Below, in pieces: positions 58,439 through 64,000 of a stretch of DNA of 64,000 bases. The notes beneath the pieces were generated by a model. That model saw only the letters and a program-made list of their open reading frames with translations. It ran no database searches and was not told the DNA's origin. Numbering within the stretch: the first letter of the stretch is position 1; each line of letters starts with the position of its first letter. The stretch spans positions 310,001-374,000 of the forward strand of contig NZ_FMZH01000001.1 of the NCBI RefSeq assembly GCF_900101435.1, written 5' to 3'. Both the position numbers and the translations under genes were made by a program. The DNA is from Pedobacter soli. Its GTDB lineage: Bacteria > Bacteroidota > Bacteroidia > Sphingobacteriales > Sphingobacteriaceae.

Positions 58439-58927
58439 ATGATATTTAAGACATTTTGGCAAAAACAAAGCAAAACAAAAGACAAAACGTCAGTTTTAAG
58501 TAGTTTTTCAGACAAATTCAACTATAAAACTGAAGTACCTTTGCGCTTTATTGATTTCGATATGATGGGCCACGTAAACAATTCGGTGTATTTTACCTAT
58601 CTCGAAATTGCCAGAAGCAAGTATTGGGAAGAAATTATAAAATGGGACTGGAAACAAACCGGGATTGTTATAGCCCATGCCGAACTGGATTATATTTTAC
58701 CCATTGTGCTTCACGATAAAATTGCGATCCATGTTAAAACATCCAGAATTGGCGATACAAGTTTCGACCTGGAATACCAGATTGTAAAATTGAAGGGAAA
58801 TGAAGAAACTATTTGCAGCCGCGGAAAAACCGTTTGCATCGCCATTGATTATGCAACCCAACGACCAACTTCAATACCTGACGCTGAGAAACAGAAAATG
58901 CTGAGCTTTGAGCAGTTAGCCCTCTAA
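58439..58927 (+). CDS. Acyl-CoA thioesterase (4HBT superfamily)
   Basis: 162 residues. The hotdog domain carries RFIDFDMMGHVNNSVYFTYL, with the Asp and GHVNN catalytic region, followed by SKYWEEIIKWDWKQTGIVIA. It resembles YbgC/FcbC-like 4HBT thioesterases that hydrolyse short to medium acyl-CoA; substrate unknown. The first about 25 residues are a non-conserved charged extension. It converges on the FAD-oxidase gene. Confidence 0.88.
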   Translation: MIFKTFWQKQSKTKDKTSVLSSFSDKFNYKTEVPLRFIDFDMMGHVNNSVYFTYLEIARSKYWEEIIKWDWKQTGIVIAHAELDYILPIVLHDKIAIHVKTSRIGDTSFDLEYQIVKLKGNEETICSRGKTVCIAIDYATQRPTSIPDAEKQKMLSFEQLAL

Positions 58928-58955
58928 CCCCCTGAAGCGGGCATAGCATAACATG

Positions 58956-60380
58956 CTACTCCCCTTTAGGGGTTGGGGGTTCAGGCATAATCTTCCCAGG
59001 ATTTAAAATTCCCTTAGGATCAAAAACCTGTTTGATACCACGCATTAAATTTAAATGGATTTCGGAGTACTTGATTGGCATGAATTCTTTTTGCACCAAA
59101 CCAATTCCGTGTTCGCCAGATAATGTGCCACCTAAAGCTGTGGTAAGTTCAAAAATCTCGGCGATACCAAATTTGAGTTTGTTTTTCCAGTCTTCATCAC
59201 TCATACCAGCTTTTATAATATTAACGTGCAGGTTTCCGTCGCCGGCATGCCCATAGCAAACACTTTCGAAACCGTATTTACTTCCTATTTCTTTAATACC
59301 GTTTACCAGTTTAGGTAAAGCAGCACGTGGCACAACTGTATCTTCTTCTTTATAAACTGAATTCGATTTTACCGATTCGGCCATGGTTCTGCGCATGCGC
59401 CAAAGTTCTTCTTTCTGGCCAGCCGTATCTGCGAATAAAACCTCCGTACAGCTGTGTTCTTCTAAAACGATGTTGGTTTTTTCGCAATTCTTAAAAATAT
59501 CATCTAAATCATCGCCATCAAATTCAATCATCAGCAAAGCCGCAACATCATCTTTTAAATCAAACTTAATGTCGTCGAATTTAATCACCCACTCCACTCC
59601 TTTTCGCTCCATAAACTCCAAAGCCGATGGAGTTACTCCCGCCCTGAAAATAGCCGAAACAGCTGCACAGGCATCTTCGTTAGTACTAAAAGAGCCCATC
59701 ATCAGCACTGATTGCGAAGGCTTAGGCAATAACTTGGTTACGATTTTAGTTACCACACCCAAAGTGCCTTCTGAGCCAATCATGAGTTGGGTTAAATTAT
59801 AGCCCGAAGCATATTTAAGGGTGTTGGCACCTGTCCAGATGATATCGCCGTTAGGCAAAACCACTTCCAGGTTTAAAATATACTCGCGAATGGTACCATA
59901 TTTTACTACACGCGGTCCGCCTGAGCCATGCGCTACGTTACCACCAATAAAACAAGATCCTTTACTGCTCGGATCAACCGGATACAGCAAATCTTTCTCG
60001 GCCACAGCATTAATAAATTCTTCGGTAATCACACCGGGTTCAACAGTAGCCTGCAAGTTTTCGGTATCAATTTCCAAAATGGCTTTAAACTTCTCCATTG
60101 ATAGAGAAACCCCACCATAAATGGGTAAAGCAGCGCCACTTAAACCTGTACCTCCACCACGGGGCGTTACCGGCACATGATGTGCATTACAGATTTTTAA
60201 TAGCGCTGAAATTTCTTCAGGAGTAGTGGGTTTTACCACAACTTCTGGCTGGTAACGCAAATCTTCGGTTTCATCGTGACTATAGTTAGCTAAACTCTCT
60301 GCATCGGTAAAAACCTTATCGGCACCAATTGCTGAGGTGATTTCTGCTAAAATTTCGGTATTTATTTTGGTAAAATTCAT
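58956..60380 (-). CDS. FAD-linked oxidase (GlcD/lactate dehydrogenase type)
   Basis: 474 residues from ATG at 60380 (MNFTKINTEILAEI); 11 upstream codons from TTG would overlap folB. The FAD_binding_4 domain (about 35-175) holds VTPRGGGTGLSGAALPIYGG and DPSSKGSCFIGGNVAHGSGG. The FAD-oxidase C-terminal domain (about 220-465) includes CYGHAGDGNLHVNII and LGGTLSGEHGIGLVQKEFM. Members oxidise D-lactate, glycolate or 2-hydroxyglutarate; which acid is used here cannot be told, and no GlcE/GlcF partner lies nearby. The folB stop is 1-2 nt upstream, so the two form one transcript. Confidence 0.93.
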   Translation of the reverse strand: MNFTKINTEILAEITSAIGADKVFTDAESLANYSHDETEDLRYQPEVVVKPTTPEEISALLKICNAHHVPVTPRGGGTGLSGAALPIYGGVSLSMEKFKAILEIDTENLQATVEPGVITEEFINAVAEKDLLYPVDPSSKGSCFIGGNVAHGSGGPRVVKYGTIREYILNLEVVLPNGDIIWTGANTLKYASGYNLTQLMIGSEGTLGVVTKIVTKLLPKPSQSVLMMGSFSTNEDACAAVSAIFRAGVTPSALEFMERKGVEWVIKFDDIKFDLKDDVAALLMIEFDGDDLDDIFKNCEKTNIVLEEHSCTEVLFADTAGQKEELWRMRRTMAESVKSNSVYKEEDTVVPRAALPKLVNGIKEIGSKYGFESVCYGHAGDGNLHVNIIKAGMSDEDWKNKLKFGIAEIFELTTALGGTLSGEHGIGLVQKEFMPIKYSEIHLNLMRGIKQVFDPKGILNPGKIMPEPPTPKGE

Positions 60381-60381
60381 T

Positions 60382-60750
60382 TTAATTGGTGGCTGAGTAA
60401 CTAAGTTGAACAAAAGAATGGCCTATTTGACCGGGCATTGGCGGATTAAGCTTTTTCATGCTCACATCGATCTTCTCTACAAAAGGGTAGATTTCAATCA
60501 CCTTTGAGATGATGTTATTCAAAACCGTTTCCAATAGCTTTTGGGTATTTTTCATCTCTGTTCTGATGATGCTGTTCAGGTCTTCGTAATTAACGGTCTG
60601 TGTCAGTTCATCATCAAAGCCCAAAGGTGTAAATTCGGTTGTTAAATCTATAATAAAATGATTTCCAGTCCATTGCTCTTCCGGATAATAGCCGTGCAAA
60701 GCAAAGCATTTTACATCTTTTAAAGCTACGGTTTGTTTGATATGGCCCAT
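60382..60750 (-). CDS. folB: Dihydroneopterin aldolase
   Basis: 122 residues from ATG at 60750. VALKDVKCFALHGYYPEEQW, then the FolB central region TVNYEDLNSIIRTEMKNTQK, LLETVLNNII and the C-terminal VEKIDVSMKKLNPPMPGQIG match the tunnelling-fold family. It converts dihydroneopterin to hydroxymethyl-dihydropterin plus glycolaldehyde in folate synthesis. The oxidase gene follows directly. Confidence 0.93.
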   Translation of the reverse strand: MGHIKQTVALKDVKCFALHGYYPEEQWTGNHFIIDLTTEFTPLGFDDELTQTVNYEDLNSIIRTEMKNTQKLLETVLNNIISKVIEIYPFVEKIDVSMKKLNPPMPGQIGHSFVQLSYSATN

Positions 60751-60862
60751 CTATGTTTTGTATGTTGCAAAATTAAATTTTTATTCACGAATATAATGCC
60801 CATTGCCGTAAATTGTTACCTTTGAAATGAACCCTATTGCTTAACCAGATTAGTATACAACC

Positions 60863-62053
60863 ATGAGCAAATCAGCAAAAAAAGACTTATACGAAGCACC
60901 AGACTATTATTTGTTGGATGAATTGTTAACCGACGAACATAAACTGATCCGTGCAACAGCGCGCGAGTGGGTAAAAAAAGAAGTAAGTCCCATTATTGAA
61001 GATTATGCCCAAAGAGCCGAATTCCCCAAACATTTAATAAAAGGACTGGCCGAAATTGGCGCTTTTGGTCCGACTATTCCGGTTGAATATGGCGGTGCAG
61101 GTTTAGATTATATTGCTTATGGTATTTTAATGCAGGAAATTGAACGTGGCGATTCGGGCATCCGCTCTACCGCATCCGTACAAGGCTCGCTGGTGATGTA
61201 CCCGATTTATGCCTATGGTACCGAAGAACAGCGTAAAAAATATTTACCTAAACTGGCCAGTGGCGAAATAATGGGCTGCTTTGGCTTAACCGAGCCCGAT
61301 CACGGATCGAACCCTGGTGGCATGGTAACCAATATTAAAGATGCCGGCAGCAATTACCTATTAAATGGGGCCAAAATGTGGATCAGTAATGCTCCTTTTG
61401 CTGATATTGCAGTGGTATGGGCCAAAGATGAAGCGGGTAAAATAAGAGGAATGGTGGTAGAACGTGGCATGGAAGGATTTTCTACTCCCGAAACGCATAA
61501 CAAATGGAGCCTAAGGGCATCTGCTACGGGTGAACTGGTTTTTGATAATGTACAAATCCCGAAAGAAAATGTTTTTCCTGAAATAAGCGGATTAAAAGGT
61601 CCATTAGGTTGCTTAAACCAGGCGCGTTATGGTATTGCCTGGGGCGCTTTAGGTGCCGCCATGGACTGCTACGATACGGCGCTACGCTATTCGAAAGAGC
61701 GCGTACAGTTTGGTAAACCGATTGGCGGTTTCCAGCTACAACAAAAAAAACTGGCCGAAATGGTGACTGAAATTACCAAAGGACAGCTTCTGGTTTGGCG
61801 TTTGGGTACATTAAAAAGTGAAAACCGTGCTACAGCCGAACAAATTTCGATGGCTAAAAGAAACAGTGTAGAAATTGCCCTCGATATTGCCCGCAATGCA
61901 CGCCAAATGCTGGGCGGAATGGGTATTACCGGCGAATATTCGATTATGCGCCACATGATGAACCTCGAATCGGTGGTTACCTATGAAGGTACGCACGATA
62001 TTCACTTGCTGATTACCGGTATGGATGTTACCGGCATAAATGCTTTTAAGTAA
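60863..62053 (+). CDS. Acyl-CoA dehydrogenase (glutaryl-CoA dehydrogenase type)
   Basis: 396 residues. N-terminal helical, middle beta and C-terminal helical domains are in order: CFGLTEPDHGSNPGG and MWISNAPFADIAVVWAKDE in the middle domain, YGIAWGALGAAMDCYDTALR, RVQFGKPIGGFQLQQKKLAE and QMLGGMGITGEYSIMRHMMN in the C-terminal. TYEGTHDIH places the catalytic base Glu375, in the position used by glutaryl-CoA dehydrogenases. The RSTASVQGSLVMYPIYAYGT segment is also GCDH-like. It would act in lysine/tryptophan catabolism. Monocistronic with a terminator at 62077. Confidence 0.93.
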   Translation: MSKSAKKDLYEAPDYYLLDELLTDEHKLIRATAREWVKKEVSPIIEDYAQRAEFPKHLIKGLAEIGAFGPTIPVEYGGAGLDYIAYGILMQEIERGDSGIRSTASVQGSLVMYPIYAYGTEEQRKKYLPKLASGEIMGCFGLTEPDHGSNPGGMVTNIKDAGSNYLLNGAKMWISNAPFADIAVVWAKDEAGKIRGMVVERGMEGFSTPETHNKWSLRASATGELVFDNVQIPKENVFPEISGLKGPLGCLNQARYGIAWGALGAAMDCYDTALRYSKERVQFGKPIGGFQLQQKKLAEMVTEITKGQLLVWRLGTLKSENRATAEQISMAKRNSVEIALDIARNARQMLGGMGITGEYSIMRHMMNLESVVTYEGTHDIHLLITGMDVTGINAFK

Positions 62054-62076
62054 TTAGCAACACTACAAATAAGTTC

Positions 62077-62112
62077 AGCCTTCGGTTATTCCAAAAACGA
62101 AGGCTTTTTTTT
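62077..62112 (+). terminator. Terminator of the acyl-CoA dehydrogenase gene
   Basis: AGCCTTCG (62077-62084) pairs with CGAAGGCT (62098-62105), loop of 13 nt, then TTTTTTTT. Confidence 0.9.
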
Positions 62113-62239
62113 ACCCTGCCTTAAAATAACTTTAATATAAAATTTAGTTGAAGACACTTTCGCTTTACTATCTTTGTATAATTTTGGATAAACCGTCAGA
62201 ATAAATCAAAGACGAGCCAAAAGTAATTCATTAAACAAT

Positions 62240-62617
62240 ATGGACTTTAAAAAATACACCTATATACCTGCCCCACCCGAAGAAGTTTATTTAGCGCTCA
62301 CCAAAGAAACCAGCATTAAATTATGGACTGGCGCTGAAGTAGCGTTTGAAGAAGTGCCAGGCACCGAATTTTCTTTCTGGGATGGAGATATAACCGGCAA
62401 AAACATCGAATTTGTTTATGGGAAACAAATTGTACAACAATGGTATTTTGGCGAAGAAAACGAAGCTTCGATTGTAACTATTAAACTTCACGAAGATAAA
62501 AAAGGGACCTCATTAGAGTTTAAGCAAACCAACATCCCTGATGAAGACTACGCCGATTTTACCGAAGGAATACAAGAATATTTTTTGGGTGGATTGATTG
62601 ATTTCTTTGACGAATAA
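62240..62617 (+). CDS. SRPBCC/AHSA1-like domain protein
   Basis: 125 residues. The pattern KKYTYIPAPPEEVYLALTKE, LWTGAEVAFEEVPGTEFSFW, DITGKNIEFVYGKQIVQQWY and FTEGIQEYFLGGLIDFF follows the START/Bet v1-like AHSA1 fold. Such proteins bind hydrophobic ligands or modulate Hsp90. Cytoplasmic, function unknown. It starts a small plus-strand run with the lipoprotein gene 14 nt downstream. Confidence 0.82.
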   Translation: MDFKKYTYIPAPPEEVYLALTKETSIKLWTGAEVAFEEVPGTEFSFWDGDITGKNIEFVYGKQIVQQWYFGEENEASIVTIKLHEDKKGTSLEFKQTNIPDEDYADFTEGIQEYFLGGLIDFFDE

Positions 62618-62631
62618 ACCCGGATAAAAAC

Positions 62632-63441
62632 ATGAAATCTAAAATTACCGCTCTAACTTCTTTAATTTTCCTTGCCGCCCTAAGTTCCTGCACATCTCTT
62701 TTTACCCCAGCGATTATGGGTAATAACATGGGCTATATCCCAAAAGCAATGGGCACCGATTCGGTTAGAACTTTAACCACTGTTTCAGCAAGTTATGCCG
62801 GAGCCGTCTCTCGAAATCCAGGCCCCAGTTTTGAATTTGGGATGGCCAATATCAGCAGATCAAATACCTTCAAAGTATGGAACATTTCTTACGGAATCTA
62901 CGGATATGCAGGAAATGCTTCTTATAGAGAAAACAACAATACAGATGATTTAAAGGATTATCTCCCGGGTTTTAAAAAATCAGCAGCGGGGTTAGGCCTC
63001 AGATTTTCTACCGGACTTCAGCATACTTCTGCCAATCAAAATACCGATTTCAGATACCTTACCTTCGAAAATGCGATTAGTTTCGAAGGAGGGGATTATG
63101 CCCGCTTCAGGCAAGAGGTTTACAACGCCCCCCTTCCCGATTATGTTGCAGTTACAAATCGAAAAGTGCTCTGGACGACAGGATTGTCGACAGAAATAAT
63201 GTGGAGAGCAAGACGAAACCACGATATCAGACATGCCTTCAGGCTTTTTATTGGCGGTACACCTAATTTTGCCGACAGTTTCAGATCGGGTGTTAAAGCT
63301 TACGATGAGCTCCGCGGAAAAAATTCAATGGGCTGGGTTTTTAATTATTTCTTTTATATACATCGCTTTTCTCTTTCTTATGAAATGGCCGATAATGTGA
63401 ATTACGCGCAAAAAATAACTCTGGGTTATTCATTCAGGTAA
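62632..63441 (+). CDS. Outer-envelope lipoprotein of unknown function
   Basis: 269 residues. LAALSSC gives lipidated Cys20. The mature part is rich in short beta-type strands with Phe/Tyr/Trp endings (LRFSTGLQHTSANQNTDFRY, FFYIHRFSLSYEMADN), closing with AQKITLGYSFR, typical of a beta-barrel-like outer-membrane or surface protein. No family recognised. Likely co-transcribed with the gene at 62240. Confidence 0.7.
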   Translation: MKSKITALTSLIFLAALSSCTSLFTPAIMGNNMGYIPKAMGTDSVRTLTTVSASYAGAVSRNPGPSFEFGMANISRSNTFKVWNISYGIYGYAGNASYRENNNTDDLKDYLPGFKKSAAGLGLRFSTGLQHTSANQNTDFRYLTFENAISFEGGDYARFRQEVYNAPLPDYVAVTNRKVLWTTGLSTEIMWRARRNHDIRHAFRLFIGGTPNFADSFRSGVKAYDELRGKNSMGWVFNYFFYIHRFSLSYEMADNVNYAQKITLGYSFR

Positions 63442-63481
63442 AACATAATTGATCTGCAGCTGTTCTGAAATAAAAAATACC

Positions 63482-63694
63482 ATGAACAAAACTGTAGGAC
63501 TTATTTTAATTGTATTAGGCGCTGCCATGCTGATATGGACGGGCTTTACTTATACCAAAAAAGAAAAAATAATCGATGCCGGCCCGATTCAGGTATCGGC
63601 CGATAAAGAAAAATCAGTTAACTGGCCACCTTATGCAGGTGGTATTATTTTAGTAGCCGGTGTTTTCGTATTTATTGCTTCGAAAAAGAGATAA
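63482..63694 (+). CDS. Small two-helix membrane protein of unknown function
   Basis: 70 residues from ATG at 63482 (MNKTVGLILIVLGAAMLIWT); 11 codons upstream from a TTG are not supported. One helix lies at about 4-24, then a polar loop KIIDAGPIQVSADKEK, then PYAGGIILVAGVFVFIAS to the charged end KKR. It resembles DUF3185-like small inner-membrane proteins in size and shape only. Unknown role. Confidence 0.65.
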   Translation: MNKTVGLILIVLGAAMLIWTGFTYTKKEKIIDAGPIQVSADKEKSVNWPPYAGGIILVAGVFVFIASKKR

Positions 63695-63738
63695 ACTCAT
63701 TAACAGTGGCAATTATCGGCTTTTATTAAAATATTTCC

Positions 63739-63751
63739 GCAACAAAGCTGC
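63739..63751. promoter_or_regulatory. Operator-like palindrome, site 1
   Basis: GCAAC-AAA-GCTGC is an imperfect inverted repeat of form GYAAC-N3-GTTRC, 33 nt upstream of the TTG start at 63785. Its centre is 32 nt from that of site 2. Confidence 0.45.
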
Positions 63752-63770
63752 ATTTATATTCTTTTTAAAT

Positions 63771-63783
63771 GTAACTTTGTTGC
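63771..63783. promoter_or_regulatory. Operator-like palindrome, site 2, overlapping the -7 element
   Basis: GTAAC-TTT-GTTGC is nearly palindromic and overlaps a -7 element TAACTTTG (63772-63779). The two sites together also form a 10-bp perfect inverted repeat CGCAACAAAG (63738-63747)/CTTTGTTGCG (63775-63784). A repressor bound here would block the promoter. Confidence 0.5.
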
Positions 63784-63784
63784 G

Positions 63785-64000
63785 TTGAAGTCGCTACAGC
63801 ATCCATACCGCAGCAAAATATTTTCCCGCATTTGGGCCACATTGCTGTTGGTTATATTTGTTAACGCCATCCTGATCGAATCACTCCATCACCATGGGGT
63901 AGAAAAAAGCACAACAGAAAATCAATGTATAAATGGAGGGCGGCTGGTAAAACAGCTGACTGCCGCAAAGGTAAAGTGTAAATTATGCGAGGTACTCAAA
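63785..64000 (+). CDS. Partial ORF, membrane-anchored His/Cys protein of unknown function
   Basis: 72 codons from a TTG start at 63785, open to the window edge. The start is a TTG; no ATG precedes it in the frame. It reads LKSLQHPYRSKIFSRIWATL, then a hydrophobic stretch LLLVIFVNAILIE, SLHHHGVEK, ENQCINGG and KCKLCEVLK. A short cytoplasmic basic N-terminus, one membrane helix, then His- and Cys-rich sequence suggest metal binding outside the inner membrane. The C-terminal part is missing. The TAACTTTG element sits just before the start, so the mRNA may be leaderless. Confidence 0.6.
   Translation, partial: MKSLQHPYRSKIFSRIWATLLLVIFVNAILIESLHHHGVEKSTTENQCINGGRLVKQLTAAKVKCKLCEVLK

Overview
The window looks like a chromosomal piece of a Bacteroidota bacterium of the Sphingobacteriaceae, most likely Pedobacter or a close relative. 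This is inferred from gene content and signals: SusC/SusD pair with ECF sigma and FecR, PorP/SprF with a gliding-motility C-terminal domain protein, GH92 and GH95 enzymes, promoter elements of the form TTTG-N19/20-TAnnTTTG, AT-rich spacers, and many dispersed palindromic intergenic repeats. No database search was possible.

Layout. 1-2117: end of a formylglycine-generating-enzyme-like lipoprotein gene, tRNA-Lys(TTT) with its own promoter and terminator, a DinB-like gene flanked by inverted repeats, a 14-unit 21-bp tandem repeat and a first dispersed repeat. 2181-6568: Lrp/AsnC regulator, EamA transporter, DUF1801 protein and methyltransferase, interleaved with two long modular repeat blocks. 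6664-25691: a glycoprotein-utilisation-like region with sulfatase, M60-like (mucinase type) lipoprotein, DUF3347 protein, metzincin-type metalloprotease, SusD, SusC, FecR, ECF sigma, then divergent GH92 and GH95 enzymes. 26404-32396: FUSC transporter, small secreted protein, PorP/SprF and its large Ig-like partner. 32795-38286: Ohr, biotin synthase, MgtE, a ParDE module, CorA, WbqC. 38553-50520: mostly housekeeping genes (GT2, TlpA-like, AroQ, XerD, PrmC, RibD, DMT, YigZ, nucleoside phosphorylase, GalM/GalK, TrmH, YdeI). 50757-56277: OmpA, a motif-degenerate DEAD-box protein, a short transcript with a 53-codon ORF and a tRNA-like fold, an S66 carboxypeptidase and a decayed YoeB toxin with intact antitoxin. 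56363-64000: conserved unknown, Hsp20, thioesterase, FAD oxidase, FolB, acyl-CoA dehydrogenase, small envelope proteins and a truncated His/Cys-containing ORF behind two operator-like palindromes.

How it works together. The sigma-FecR-SusC(STN)-SusD-protease cistrons form one minus-strand run that should be induced by its own substrate through SusC to FecR to sigma signalling. The convergent M60-like protease and the neighbouring alpha-mannosidase, alpha-fucosidase and sulfatase suggest attack on sulfated, fucosylated and mannosylated glycoproteins. The sulfatase has a CTPAR site that needs formylglycine maturation.

The most unusual items are the tRNA-like element at 54129-54199, the repeat blocks at 4221 and 5782 whose shared hairpin shows three compensatory base-pair changes, the helicase lacking the usual motif II glutamate and motif VI arginines, the hidden basic ORF at 25783-26007, the nonsense-interrupted YoeB gene, and genes whose -7 promoter element lies only 4-5 nt before the start codon.
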